Shown here in pieces: positions 50,991 through 63,931 of a DNA stretch of 64,000 nt (position 1 is its first letter; each line of letters opens with the position of its first letter). The notes beneath the pieces are model-generated. The model was not told where the DNA came from. It worked only from the letters and a program-made list of their open reading frames with translations, and did not search any database. The translations under genes were made by a program, and so were the position numbers. The DNA is from Centroberyx gerrardi (taxonomy: Eukaryota; Chordata; Actinopteri; Beryciformes; Berycidae). The stretch covers positions 16,390,116 to 16,454,115 of the forward strand of contig NC_135997.1 in the NCBI RefSeq assembly GCF_048128805.1, read 5' to 3'.

Positions 50991-51935
50991 AGAGAAGAGA
51001 GAGGAAGGCAGAGAAGAGAAGCAGCCGGTCAATGAGATCAGAGAAGAAAGAATAAACCAAGTCCTAGCACTGGTTGCTCTCCTTGAATCCCTTCACCTCT
51101 CTCCCTCTGGCTGAGAAGGCGGCTTGAGGTCTGGCTCCGGCTCTGTGTCAACACGCTGTGCCAGCTCTGGGCACAGGGAGCCAGCCGGCAGCTGAGGCAC
51201 CACACCCTGCTCCCTGTGCCCCTTTTCACACTCAACCTCTACCGCTTTTTTCTGTCTGGGCCCTTCTCATTGCTCTCATGAATTTTATACCAGAGTGGCA
51301 GACGGAGCAGAAGACACGGACACACACACATAATGCACGTGCACATGTTGCCCTGCCCATGAGAACAGAGTCCTTCTTGCCACAGCTGGACTCCCATCTA
51401 GATCTGATGGCTGAAGAGAGACTGACCTCCAGTAGTCCCAAAGACACCACAAGGTGGCATGTAAACACAACTCCTGTCACACAATATATTCTGACTTTAA
51501 CATACATAATGTTTACATGCCAATGAGCACTTTAAGAAATTGGCATTAAGCCAAGGATCCTGATCTGAAAGGATTTTGCCCCAAGCACCTTCAGGCATGT
51601 AGATTTTTTAATTTTATTTGAAATATGGCTTATTGCACATACAGTTTATTTAGAATCTAGCAGGTACATTTTGAAATACTTACCTGCTTTGCTGGCTAGC
51701 TTATTAGGTGTATATTTTCCATTATGGTAACACTGGACTCCCATTGATATTTTCCCCACTGAGGCATGATTGCAGACTCACAATGAATGGCAGTGTCTTG
51801 CCAACAGCTTCTTTTACTATGGCATGGTTTGTAATCCACTATTTAAGTATCTAAATTGTTCTTCTCATAAAAGAGGAGGGGAAGTTGACTTGCTTGTAAA
51901 TGAAAGATGGCAGGTTTAGCCTCATTCACACATAA

Positions 51936-51938
<3 letters not shown>

Positions 51939-52004
<66 letters not shown>

Positions 52005-52018
52005 TCTCTCTCTCTCTG
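51939..52018 (+). repeat. (CT)n microsatellite
   Basis: About 80 bases of CT (GA in the transcript sense) roughly 180 bases into the first crispld2 intron. Confidence 0.95.
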
Positions 52019-52201
52019 AGGGTGTGTGGAGGCCAACAATGCAATGTTAGCAACACCAACCAAGAGCACAGCTTATCGCATCACCATCTTATCATTTTTG
52101 CTGCAGTTTCATGAGAGAAATACTCAAAAACCCCATTCAGCACAGCACAACAGAATACTATATCACATTCAAAACTGTGTTATGTGTGTTATCTTTCTTA
52201 C

Positions 52202-52365
52202 CTCTATCTCAGCCCTGCAAGTATCCAGTTGCTTGGGTATTTCGGCGCACCAAGTGTCCTCCTCTGGTCCGCTGGTAAAGGTATATTCCCTTGTGTGAGG
52301 ATCTGGCTGCTGCTGCTGAGCTGTTCTGCCTGTTGGCGGTGTTCCTGAAGGGCAAAGGAACTCTG
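52202..52365 (-). other. crispld2: Noncoding first exon of crispld2
   Basis: The minus strand reads from below a TATA box to GATAGAG|GTAAG, a near-consensus donor. It pairs with the acceptor at 49470, opening exon 49469-49054 with 104 untranslated bases before the start codon. The start of this exon is estimated from the TATA spacing. Confidence 0.55.
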
Positions 52366-52390
52366 TAACTTCTGAGCGCCTTGGAGAGCC

Positions 52391-52397
52391 TTATATA
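52391..52397 (-). promoter_or_regulatory. TATA box of crispld2
   Basis: The minus strand reads CGCTATATAAGGC, a strong TATA match, 190 bases before a consensus splice donor. Initiation would fall near 52365. A single TGTTCT half-site at 52496-52501 is the only hint of steroid control and is weak. Confidence 0.55.
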
Positions 52398-52704
52398 GCG
52401 AAGGAGACCCCCTCAGGAAGAGAGAGAGAAAAAAAAATAAAACTTACTCAGTCTCCTCTCACTCCCCCACTCGCCAGCCTCCCTAAAGTAGGCTATGTTC
52501 TTGGCAAACAGCAGGCAGCTCTCTGACGAGTAATGTCGGCAGGAAAACACAAATAACGTAAATCACCGGGCTGTGTCATACGAGTCAGCAGCGCGCGCGG
52601 TGATTTCTGCTCTGAATCACGTTTGGGTGACTTTTATTAGGCTACTCTGACGTGTATCTAAAGAGCCAGATAGGACACACTTACAGTAAATACAGTAACA
52701 ATCG

Positions 52705-52862
52705 TGTAAGTGGGGCAGTAGTGAACCCCTCAACCGGAGGACCGGGTTCAAGCCCCCCCGCATCGACGAGCATCCGCCCTGCTGAAGTGTCCTTGAGCAA
52801 CACACTGAAGCCCCAGCAGCTCCTGGAGCGATGCTACTTTCCCTACAGGGATCAATAAAGAA
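52705..52862 (+). mobile_element. Fish SINE-like repeat
   Basis: Contains accgggttcaagcccccc, gctgaagtgtccttgagcaa and tacagggatcaataaag. It is a better-preserved relative of the copy at 50395-50545, and lies upstream of the crispld2 promoter. Confidence 0.65.
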
Positions 52863-53339
52863 CCACGATTGCTATTAAAGTTGACTACGTTTTTTATTGA
52901 TCCCTTAGGCTGCAATAAAACACACTGAATGATGGGAATAATCTGCAGTTTAATTCAGTAAAAGAAACATGACAGCAATAGATTTTAAAGGACTGAAAAT
53001 TGATTGTATGTTTTATTAGAACTGTCTACATTTGATATAATGGCTTTTGCATCTACAGTATAGTCTACCTGGGATCACTTGCATGGGTTATTCCAGGGGG
53101 TCTAGAGGAAAATTTGAATAGTTTAAGTTCATGGTGATTTCATTCATTAGTATTCATTAGATATTAATTCATTAGATTCATTAGATAGTCCAATAAGAGA
53201 ATGTATAATAATGACTATTCTGACCAGATTCACTCTTCCCACTGTTATCACCCCACTGACACTATAGACAAAGGGGTATCAAACACCATAACCTGCACAC
53301 TCTCGGCCCTCTATGGAACCTGGTTTACACCCCTTGAAT

Positions 53340-53460
53340 ACACAAACAATAAAAATCTTAGATGGGTGTCCCTGGGAAAAACTATGATCAAATGGGGGTC
53401 TGCAGTCTAAAACGGCTCTATTTTGGGGTCCGGACGTGAAAAAGTTTGAGAACCCCTGCT
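53340..53460 (+). repeat. Dispersed DNA-transposon end
   Basis: The phrases tttggggtccggacgtgaaa and aaaagtttgagaacccctgc recur across teleost genomes as the end of hAT-type elements. The other end could not be fixed. Confidence 0.4.
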
Positions 53461-54459
53461 GTAGATAAATGGGGAATCCATAAATATGTTTTTGATGGCT
53501 AGACTACCATCCAAATGGGAATCAAAGGTGGAATTCTACAGGTGCACACAGGTCCGCATCAAACCGGCTGTGCTGACATGCCATCATCCTCACTGTGATT
53601 CTGCCAAACAGCACTAATGCTGTATCATAAATAATGTTGCCCAACCAAGTGGCACCTGGGGTGCAATATTCTACTGTACATACCAAACTAAAACAGACCT
53701 AATCATATCAGATCCTGTGGAATAAGATAGAGGTGTGGCTGTAAGGATCCAGTCTTGGGTCATGATAAGACAATGTAAACATACAGTAAGAATAAAAGAA
53801 GCAACAAGTTTGCTTGTGCCAGCCAGATAAAGTGAACAGGCCTGCATTTGGATCTGCATCACATGAAAGGCCCATCAATGAACACGGTATAAATATAGGG
53901 TATACACCAGAGGTTATGACAGGTGTTACAGCGGATAAGGATGAGGCCGGCCTGCTAGACCGGGAAGAGAGCTGGCACAAGGAAACCAAGGATCCTCATG
54001 TGCTGAAAATAGGCTTCATCATGTTGTCACTGGCATGTCTCCTAACTTAACTTGCAGAAGGCTAGCTGTCTTGTGACCCAAATAGTTTACATTTCTATCT
54101 GTCATGAGCTTCATATCTCTCTGAAACATCACACATATTTACAAAAACACATCCACTCAAAAGGAATCCCAACAACTGAACCCTTACACATAGAAAGTTT
54201 TTTTTTTCTCGTGGACTTTGCCAGTGTATGATCCGCAGTCAGTCAAAATACATGTTTAACAGGAAGTCTGCCCAGAGTTACACCCATCTGCTTTCTTTCT
54301 TGAATTTCCTTCAGAGATGTAACTACGGTCTACTGACAGATGTTCATAGGAAAATAACAGTGTCTGCGAGGAAAGACCGACCCTATCTTTGAGACACAAG
54401 AAAATAGGTCTTTGATCCCTGTAATCCTTAGAGGAAAGCTAGGATGCTCAGCTCTGCCT

Positions 54460-55674
54460 TCGGTCAGTCTCTACATTGCTATGCAAAAAGCCTGGAAATA
54501 ATATACTCTGGCCTTAGCCTTCTGAGACGACATGTGGTGGACAAACGTAACAATATATGAATATCAAGTACCGAACAAGAAGAAGGGCCATCCTTTGCCT
54601 TGAGAACAGCTTCAGTTCTCATACTGTCATACAACTCATGAATTGTGTGTAGTGGGATATTAGAGCATTCCTCAAGAAGAAAAGCCTCTATTTCTTTGTG
54701 GGATGAGGGAAATAGAAATCTACTTCTCACTCCAGAATTTCCCTTAAAGGTTAAATTATGTTTAGATCTGGTGTAAGGGGAGGCCATGGAAGGAATTTGA
54801 AGTGTTCATTAAACCACTCTTGAATGTGTTTAGCAGTGGGTATGGAGGCATTTTTATCTTGGACTGTATGAACATCATGAGTGAGCAGAGCCTGCACCAT
54901 CGGGTGCTCCCGGTCCTGTAAAATAGCCCCATATTCCTTGCAGAATATGCAGAACAATCATTGAATCCTAATGATTTATGAGATGGCTGCCCTTACCATT
55001 ACAGATCCACCGCCATGTTTAACAGTTGGCAGCAGATGTTGTGGGTTGAAGGCATCATTTGGCTTTCTCTGTGTAAACTCATCTGGATGTAGGAAAAAGG
55101 GTGAAAGATGACTCCTCAGAACATAATTTATTACTGTTTTGTGCTCCTTACACAAGGTTATGTCTTTGTTTAGTGGCCTTGGATACAAGTGGTTTCCGAA
55201 CAGGAGCCCATACATAAACACCAGCTTTGTGATGCTTGTGACGTACAGTTTTTGTAGAGACTGTCACAGAGGTGTTGATTTAATTCTGTGGTCATTTTTG
55301 AGGCTGTAGTGTGATTTTTGTCAACTATACTGTTAAGTGTCCATCTATTACTGTTGCTGAGTGACCAGCGACCAGCATTCCTCTTTGCTCATGCATGCTC
55401 AAAATTGTTCCCCTTGTCACATTAAATAATTTAACAGTTTTTGTGACTGATGCACTATGTGGGCACCGACTTTTGGCCTCTTTGGAACTCTGTTTTTTTG
55501 CAACATGTTTGGAAAACTCATACACAGAAGTGGTGATTGACGGACCTTTTTAAGCCGTCGCTGCTATTTGGCTTTCATGACTCATCTGTGTAGCTGCCTC
55601 TGTAACTGATGTACTTCCCGCAAAGTTAAAAGCCCCTTTTCATGTGAGGTTTCTGTTATTTTGTCCAGCCCTTG
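54460..55674 (-). pseudogene. Decayed Tc1/mariner transposon with broken transposase
   Basis: Fragments of a Tc1 transposase appear in order on the minus strand in different frames: an N-terminal helix-turn-helix region near 55525-55325, TVKHGGGSVMVRAAIS near 55022-54976, and WFNEHFKFLPWPPLTPDLNI near 54800. HGGGSVMVW and SPDLNIIE are family hallmarks. The right end ACAAGGGCTGGACAAAATAA next to TA matches fish Tc1 ends; the left end is blurred. Several frameshifts and stops make it inactive. Confidence 0.75.
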
Positions 55675-55699
55675 TATGTACGTATGCTTCTATGTGTGT

Positions 55700-58600
55700 A
55701 TATTCTGAGATCACAACACAACTGAGACTGTGTTTCCTAAGATGCCAGAATGGTGTGCTTAAGTGGATTTTCAGGGTTGCTTTTGACAAAATTCTTTGAC
55801 AGGTAAACCACGGTCAAACCAACTATCTGCACTTCTTGGTCCTAAAGTAGTCCTTTCAACAGTGTGACAAAGGTTAAAAACAATCATTAAAGTCAACTGA
55901 AGATTTTCCAGTACATTCAGGCTGACTGTACTTGATGGCTATACATCATATGTCCAGAAGAGGGCGTTCTTCTCTGAAGCAGAATTCATCTACTCATCTC
56001 CACCAACCTTGCAGACATAATTCAGACCAGAACTGATGGAAATTTAAGACTCACAATTCTGCAATTAGTCTCTGTTGAAGGTTAAGACAAGAGAAGAAGC
56101 ATTACACAACTTGACCATCCGTTTTCACTTTTTGTCATTATGTAAGGATGAGCAGGTGGGACCCTGGTGGTGCTCTTTTTGTAAAGTTCAAGTCCGAGGA
56201 CACAACCATGACACAGGCTGAGTTTTACGTGTGCCCACCATCCAATACACATCCCCCCCTGCACACGCAGACACACACACACACACACTCCAGGGCTGTT
56301 CCCCATACAGCACTGTTTATTTGGACAGGGGCAATGGAGGTCCTTGAAACTCTGGTTGCCATAATGTTTACTTCCCTTAGTAACTGTGGAGTGCTGTTGA
56401 ACCCCTAAACAAGAGGCACAAAATTGATGAAGCTCCTTGGGAGGAAATGAGAGGCAGAAGAAGAAAGAGGAGATGGAGTGAAAAGACCATATGGTGTACT
56501 CGGCCGATTATAAAACAAATCAACGGGTGGATTGTAATGGAACAGGGAATGCACACGTTCAACTCCTGTGAGTATTGAGAGTTTATGGAAGGACAGTTTA
56601 GTTGAGTGTTAGGCATACAAGCTGAGTGAGTAGGGAGAAGGTGGAGTATGGAGAGGCCAGTATAGCATGAAGGCTGCGAACATGTTTAATGTAAAAGTGG
56701 CACGAGGGAGCGCATGCCTGGCATTCCAGCTTCAAGGCCAGTTGTTTGGCCGAGATACTCTTGAGCCAACAATCGTGGCAGAAGTAACTGCCATTCAACA
56801 TATATAACATGTTTTTAAGGGAGACCATGTGCCTTTCTCTCCGTTTTAGTGACTTGGTACCCTTGAACAGGTTACTACAGGGCGAAAACGGATGTCTCCT
56901 GCCTTCTAATGTACAAGTCATGAAAGTGGATAGGCTGAGCAATACACTTGGAAGAGGATGAATTGATAGGGGAGCAGATAACCGTACAAGTGCGACAAGG
57001 CACCATTGTTCTCCTGTCTGCTGCGTACATACATGTGTGATGACTTTGTGGCTCCAAAGCAGCACTCAATCTTGGGATGATCTTCCTTGTGAACAATTCT
57101 TTTGATCACTAGTGCTTTAATCACCTAAAACGGCACAATAACGGGCTTGTATAAAGGCAAGATAACATGTACAGTCATCCCCAATCTGTAGGAATTCTTT
57201 GTTCTATGCCTGGGTGAACACCACAATAATGTGTCCATTAGAAATTACTGGCTTGTGTTGAGAAATATGTCCTGCGTAGTTAGACCCAACCACTCAAGAG
57301 TCTTAAAAAGGCAAAAGCAACCATTACAGTCCATCATTCCTCAGAGTGGCTGAAAGAGATACTTCTGAGTATAGGTGGTCTATCAGTGGGTGTCCAGGGC
57401 TGTAATTTGCCCTCCATGCTGTGGGCCTATAAAAAGGTGATCTTTTAGTTGCGTCGTGACATTAACAAGGAAAATACTACACTTGATGATATGTTTAAGT
57501 TTGAGAGCAAAACCGCACTCTGCATCTCAGCGGATAGCCAAACTATAGTTTAGTAAGGAATACCAAAGGGGAGAAAAACCCTTACTTAGCAGATTTTTTC
57601 AATGATGGGCCTGCTTCCCATAAACTAAACAGAGGCAAGCTCGCCCACTGCCCCTAAAGACAGCCAGCTAGACCACAGGAGGGAGAGATACAACATACTG
57701 CAAATACTATTCATACTGTACATTGACAGGACAAGAGAGACAAATGAGCAATGTGGGGGAGAACAAGACTCTGCATATCAGTTTTTTGTTTTGGTTTATT
57801 GTGCACATTGTTCTGTAGGCCAGTCCAAGGTGTAGAGACTGCAGATGTTTTGAGGATTATAAGAAAGCCAAGTAGTCTTCTGACTACACTTCATTAGCAA
57901 ACTGCTTTTTGCACAATCCTTTATTTGAACAATAAACAAAATAGAATGCTGGAGGCTTAAAATTAAAAGACAGTATAGATTTTGTTTTCAGGTCAATATC
58001 CCAACAAGTCCCAGCAGACAATAGTGTTAGGAGCACATACTGAAAAGAAAGACATTATTGAAGCATTTCACCAGCACATTTCCTGACCAGTCATAAGAAA
58101 AGACTGAGATAAAAATGTGCACAACAGAAAGCCAGACTGCTTAAGGTGTCCATGTCAAAAGTCCCAACTTCCAAACATTCTTCAAAGGGAAAGGAAAATA
58201 TGCAAACCAACAATGTCACAATGAGTGTAGAAATGACTACAAAGCCAGTAGCACAATTGAACTAACATTTAAGTTATAAGGAGTATCAATCATCTAAACA
58301 GAACATCTCAGTTCCATGTATGGAATGAGTCGTGTGGACTGTGTGATGAGGCATGGCAACAAAACCTTGGATGTCAAGGGCAAAATAAAGTTTGGATATT
58401 AATTGCAGGAAAGGCAGCAGGGCCAATATGACGTTGTCCTTTGGTTTACCTGGGAAAGGTTTATAACTTTACAAGCCCACAAGAAAAAACTGTATTGAGA
58501 AAAATAGATCTGCACCAAATAAAGAATGTCATGTCAGATGGGAGGTAAAAACAATCCATGGAAAAAAAAATCAATTTGAGAAAATTAAATTTAGTTCTTA

Positions 58601-59340
58601 TAGGACTGAACTTAATCCCTCTACCCTCTGTAAAAACATGTTAAAGTAAGCGATGGGTTAAATTAAGTTCTTCCACCTGTTTCTTAAATACATGCTGCTA
58701 TTGAAATATGGGGGAAATTATTTCCCACTGCACCATGTCTGTGGTCAGAAGCAGAAAAGTGGACAACCACCTTCGAGAGGGCCCTATTCCCAGCTGTGTA
58801 CCTCGTTTTAATTGATGGCCAAGTATGTGTGAGAAGGGGAAAGTCCGAAAAGAGCAACACAGTTTGGATGAGACGGCAGAGAATGATTTTCTTTGGAAAA
58901 GGATCCACTTTTAAGATGGAAAAAAAGACCAAGCATACAAGCCTAAGTCATGATGAACTACTCTTTTAGCCAATTACTTTCTGTAAAGTGTTAATACTGA
59001 TAGATTCCAACACTGGTTGGAATGAAATGACTCTTTAGCAAGAACCAAACAATTATGAAACGGGAAAATGACAAAAAAGGAAATAAATATCAAGCAAAGA
59101 ACTTGTTCAATTTTATTCATTGTTGTGCTTTAGCCTGGGTAATTTCTTTCAAACACCAATTCAAATGCAAGTATATTTCAGAAGGGAGAGAGCATGGGGA
59201 CATCCAACAAATGATCAATGACAAAAAAAAAAACTAACATCTTTTAATAACTCAAACAAAAATCATCACAATCAATGAATGATGCAAAATCAATGTCTTG
59301 AACAAAAGCAAACACGATTTCCTTTTGTGCGCATATCGGG
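55700..59340. other. Intergenic region between crispld2 and usp10
   Basis: No exon recognised. It includes a CA tract (56270-56288), a 155-codon minus-strand frame (56598-57065) without known domains, and minus-strand AATAAA at 57920-57925 and 59112-59117, which could end usp10 or the orphan exon transcript. Confidence 0.4.
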
Positions 59341-59348
59341 GGCCTTGT

Positions 59349-59416
59349 TTAGAGCTTAGCACAGGTGTCGTCCCACTTCCCCTCAACAGTCAGTTTCCCT
59401 CGTCTGGGAGGAACTT
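59349..59416 (-). CDS. Candidate orphan terminal coding exon
   Basis: The minus strand has a good acceptor (ctcttttgtggctcag) followed by a frame ending GKLTVEGKWDDTCAKL and a TAA stop. The amino-acid mix looks coding, but I do not recognise the protein. It lies 1.5 kb past the usp10 stop. Other exons of such a gene are not visible between 59417 and 60939. It could be an alternative last exon of usp10, the end of an overlapping gene, or chance within the usp10 3' UTR. Confidence 0.3.
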
Positions 59417-60136
59417 CTGAGCCACAAAAGAGTAAATACAGAGGTCAGGTACATTCCCCTAACACTTTACAGACATTAGACTTACAGTTGCCGCCCGATT
59501 AGGGTTAGACTCGTACACTGAGTGGAGAAACATCACATATTGAACCTAAGGCAGCCCCCGCTTTCTGCTGAGTTGGGGGTAAAGGGGTGATGTGGCTCAA
59601 AACTACATTGATAAGCCACCTATACACAGGTGGAACCTTTAGACCAGTACAGAAAAAAAAAGGACAAATGAAGAATGGGGTGAGAAGGAAATGTACAAAG
59701 TAAACAAGGGCAGGTTTTTGCAATGGAATCTGTCTTGATTGGTTGCCATCTCTCCAGTGCAAGAACTCAAAGCTTGAAAACCAGCACAGCCCTCCGGGAC
59801 CCAAACAAGTTGTCAGTCACCTAGATTTATTTTTTTCCTTTTTTTTTTTTTTCATTTTAGTCTAAATATTTGCAAAAATATGCATTTGCATGTCCATGTC
59901 TTTTAATCATCAATCAGTTATACTTTGTGCACAGAAGCTTATTTTTGTTATCACTTAAATTCTAAAGCGCATTAATATTTTTAGATAGTCGTTCTAATTC
60001 TAAACCCAGATACCATACAAGGTTCTCTCAAACAAGGAGGCTGTTAAGTTCCAATACAATGTAGCACCTCCTGTCTTTTTTCCTCTTTTTTGATGGCTCA
60101 AGTATTACCTAGATTTAAAAGCATCACAAAAGTGAG

Positions 60137-60165
60137 GAAATGGAGGAGGAGGAGGAGGAGGTGGC
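60137..60165 (+). repeat. (GGA)n tract
   Basis: About seven GGA/GAG units, probably inside the usp10 3' UTR, where the transcript strand would be CCU-rich. An A-rich AACAAAA array follows at 60553-60595. Confidence 0.85.
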
Positions 60166-60939
60166 GGCAGAGAAGAGAATCTCGCCTTGGGAGTAGAGAC
60201 TCATGATAATGCTGTGTAGTTTGCTGGTGCTGGGCCTTTTCAATGCACGAGGGCAAATTCAAAACAGGCTTTTTCACTGCTGCAAATTCATTAGGCCAAC
60301 AGTTCTCCTTACTAAAAGGCAAAACACTGATATTTCTATGCCATTTCCTTAAAAAAAGGTAATCAAAACAAGAGAGAAATTACCCCAGCAGTCCAACTGC
60401 AGCCTGATATGGTAGATAGTTCTTCCTGCGTGTGAATCCACTGTTCCCTATCTGAGCCAAGCTGTGGGCTCAGTCAGAGGTGAGTCTCAGGTCCCGACCT
60501 GTAACCCCACCCCCACCCCTGTCTATTCAACAGTCCTTCCTTGCAGCATTAAAAACAAAAACAAAAACAAAAAAAAACAAAAACAAAAAACAGCAGTGGT
60601 GCACAGAGAAGAGAAAGCAGTCACAGGGAATTCTTTGTGAACGCAGCTTGTTTCTGTTCTTCCAAAAAAAGATACAAGGAAAAAGGTGTTGGAAAAGCTG
60701 GTTCTCTGGAAAGCGGGGACGAGGGGGAGGGAGAGGAAAATCTTGCAAGAGAAGAAGTTGGGCAGTGTTCCTGTTCATTAGTTTGGTGTGTGTGTCTGTG
60801 TCACGTGTAAATGTATATCTGCGACTGTATTGTCAATGAGTGCATTTTGAGCATGTATGTCTTCGTGTCTGTGTATGAATGTGAATATATTCGTGTATGT
60901 TTGTGTGTACGTCGGTTTGTGTGTGTGTGAGTGTGGTGT

Positions 60940-63931
60940 CTACAGCAGGTCGACGCGGCGGTAGTACAGCAGGTAGGCGGTGCGCTCTGCAGTCTGCTTA
61001 ACCACCTGGTACTGGTTGATGACCCTCACTGTCTGGTCGTCGATGCGCAGCCAGCCGTTTAGACCGATGTGGAAGACATCCGTGGTGTAATGACCGCCTG
61101 TCGCGCTGTTCCCATGGTGATAGACAACTGGGGGAGTGACAAAATAAAGATTAGGAGGTTGTTGTTTTTTTTACCTGACTCACCCATGACTTCAAAGTTG
61201 GCCATTCCTAATACACGTGTCAGCAGCTTTTTACTCCAGGTAGTACTCACAGTCTAGTGCCCCACAATGCTGTGCAACAGCTAAAACAATGTGAGGGATC
61301 ATTCAAAAGTCTAAACTAATGGAATATGAGCCAGGGAGAGAAAGGCAATTTTGATGGGAGGGGCGCGATTGCTAAAAAATCTGATGGTTTTATTGGTTGG
61401 AAATGTATATTTACGCCTACAAGTGTAACATGAGGTCACCATGAAAGATACTGTTTTCCAGGAAATAAAAGTAATGGGAGTTCATTTCTTGGGGACTTTA
61501 AGGACACTTGATCAGGGCGGATGCTTGCTGTGACGGGGGCTTGGACCTGGGCCTTCTAGTTGAATCACACTGCTACTGACTATGCCAAGCTGCTGCCCCT
61601 CAGGTTGCACAGTTTATCAGTTTTGCTGATTTATTAAGGCCGATTAGCACCTAAACACTGGTAATTGGTGGATGCGAGTGCCGATTACACTCTATTGTGT
61701 TTAATAATGTTCCATTCTGCTGCTCACAGGAGCTGCCTCTCTTGAAATACTTGCTTTGTCTTCTCCACATGGAAGTTTTAACAAGGCAATTATAGTTGAA
61801 TCCCTCATTCTGTGTGTAAATCTTAGTAGGGATGAGGGATAGAAGTGATATCCATTAGTAACTCTAGCGTTTCAATTATAGTCAATCATGATTAGTACTC
61901 ATTTTGGCATATTTTGCTTTAGTTAGCACACATTCTTCAACTGCTGTCCTATGCGCTCGGTGATGCTCATCTGTAAATTGTATGTATTAAAAAAAAAAAA
62001 AAAAAAAGAGGAAAAACAGAGGCTGATTAATTATAATTGGCTTTTTTCCCCTCTGGAATTAAGTATTTCTTGGAAAGCTGACAAAAATAGTGGGGTATTC
62101 CAAAAAAGCTTTTCTCATATTTATTGTGTTCTCAAAGTACTTCCTGATGTCAAATGAAGAACTGCTTCAAACCAGATGTATTCAGTTTCAATACGGATTG
62201 GACAGCCGTTCTAAACTGCTCTTGGCAGCATCATTATTTGGGTGGGTGAAATATTCAGATCATGATGAATTAATATCTGTCACAGCGACAATATGTTGAA
62301 AATAAGAAGCACAAAAATACATACAATCAGTTGCAGCACACTTATTGCTGTGACTGATGCAGAAAATATTATCACACCTGCAAAGAGCCTGTAAGTTCTT
62401 TGGCCTTTCACGACTTTGCTCCGCACTCCAGAGGACAAGAGATCTGTAAGGAAATCAAAATTAGGCAAATCCACTGATGACACTAAAGAGTTGTAGGGTA
62501 TCACTCACATTATAGTTAAATGTAGAATGTGGTGAAGCACAGTGTTAGCCTGTTTTTTTAAGATGAATAGGCTGGAGAAAATTCCTCATCCTCACTCATG
62601 AAATTTATCCCATACTGAGGCTAGAGTTGTTACGATGGGAAGTGGAGCCTTGTGTACATGGTTCCTAAATGAAATAGGGCTGCAACGATTAGCTGACGTC
62701 ATTGACTACATTGAATTTAGAATAATAGTTGTTTTAACATGGCTGCCGCGAGCCCTGACCCCGAGTATACACAGGAGAATTACAAAAGACTCTGACCCAG
62801 AGTGTCCAAAGTATGGGAATACTGCCAACAAAAACCCAATAATGGGATGCTTTGTTCCCTGTGCAAAGCTGCAGCAGCCCATTACAAACAGAACAAAAAT
62901 CCCAGTAGCATTATTTGAAGCACATGATGGCGCAGTTGCATGGCAAGTATTATCCAAGCTAGGTTAGCCCAGTAATCAGACAGCGAACTGGCTTGCTCTA
63001 TTACTTTATTACTTGCTTTATTACTATCCAAATTGCTGATACAACATTGAAAATGGATGTCATGCATTTCCCAGTCTGCCCTAGAAATCAGCTTTGTCCA
63101 TCGCATGAATGCTACAGTGCCTGTACACTGAAATGTATATAGCTTCTGACAGCCATAATGCAGTACCTTATATGGGCTAAGATCAGGCAATATGCTGAAA
63201 TATAGTTTGGTTATAATGACGTATTCCACTATTAAAATTCATGCTGACAAACTGAAATGTTCAATTGCAAAAGTTATTTTATTGCAAGTCATTCAGATCC
63301 ATTAATTTATCAATTCATCAGTCAACAAAATAACCAATTGCATCAAAAATCTTTAGTTGCAGCCCTAAAGTGAAACTGGATGGATAGAGGTGTCCCTTTA
63401 TATGTTACAGGCCTATTATCAACTTGGTGAAGGAAATTTAAAAAACTAGTGACGTTTAGGTGCAGAGGGAGGTAGACGTCAAGGATGACAAGAGTTCTCT
63501 CTCCATTTGTCTGTATGCTGCTGGTTACACACTTGTGGAGCAGGAGAGTGGAGTAGGACTTATGAAGTGTGAGGCAAGATGGAGAGCTAGCAAGTTACCA
63601 TTAGAACAGAGATCGGAAATCACCTCTCTACTGTGGTGTTGTGACTGAAATACCACCTTTCTAAATGTAAACACTGTTCATAAACTTGATGTCAGAAGAG
63701 TGAGTTATAACAATGAAATGTGTGCACCAAGAGTAAGTAGGACAACTTAAAAGGACTGGTGTGTTTAGCAAGGTGGGGGTCCATACCTTTGCTGATTTCC
63801 AGGTCCACGGGGTAATCGATGTTCTTGATCAGTTTCTGGCAGCCTCCAGTCTTTTCAAAAACAAACCTCTTGAGATGGAGCACCAGCACAGGAGGCAGCT
63901 CTTCCAGAGTCACCCTCCGACTGATCTCGAT
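60940..63931 (-). CDS. usp10: Ubiquitin carboxyl-terminal hydrolase 10, C-terminal part (last three coding exons)
   Basis: USP10 is a cysteine protease that removes ubiquitin from p53, Vps34-complex and ribosomal proteins, mainly in the cytoplasm with G3BP. Exons in transcript order: 63931-63787, 62443-62378, 61127-60940; phases join to give 132 residues and a TAG stop. The first exon gives [18 protein letters not shown] then [18 protein letters not shown], almost identical to human USP10. The last exon gives [14 protein letters not shown] with the catalytic His, [14 protein letters not shown] with the acidic catalytic residue, and the end [11 protein letters not shown]. The catalytic Cys and the N-terminal region lie beyond 64000. 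The 3' UTR probably runs to one of the minus-strand AATAAA signals at 59826-59831 or 59112-59117. Confidence 0.96.
61988..62008 (+). repeat. Poly(A) tract
   Basis: About 19 A residues within a usp10 intron, likely the tail of an old retroposon insertion. Confidence 0.8.
62676..63366. mobile_element. hAT element remnant with BED-finger relic
   Basis: Ends AGGGCTGCAACGATTAG and, inverted, TTAGTTGCAGCCCT bound about 690 bases in a usp10 intron. Inside, a plus-strand frame from about 62805 reads [12 protein letters not shown] and [15 protein letters not shown], resembling the BED zinc finger at the N-terminus of hAT transposases, then hits stops. It is a deletion derivative of an autonomous copy. 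Confidence 0.65.

Noticed and set aside
52745..52760. tRNA-like B-box (gggttcaagccc)
   Set aside because: No cloverleaf can be drawn around it; it belongs to a dispersed SINE-type repeat.
56598..57065. 155-codon minus-strand frame as a gene
   Set aside because: No recognisable domain, no clear splice sites, cysteine-rich patches without pattern; probably chance or a decayed transposon.
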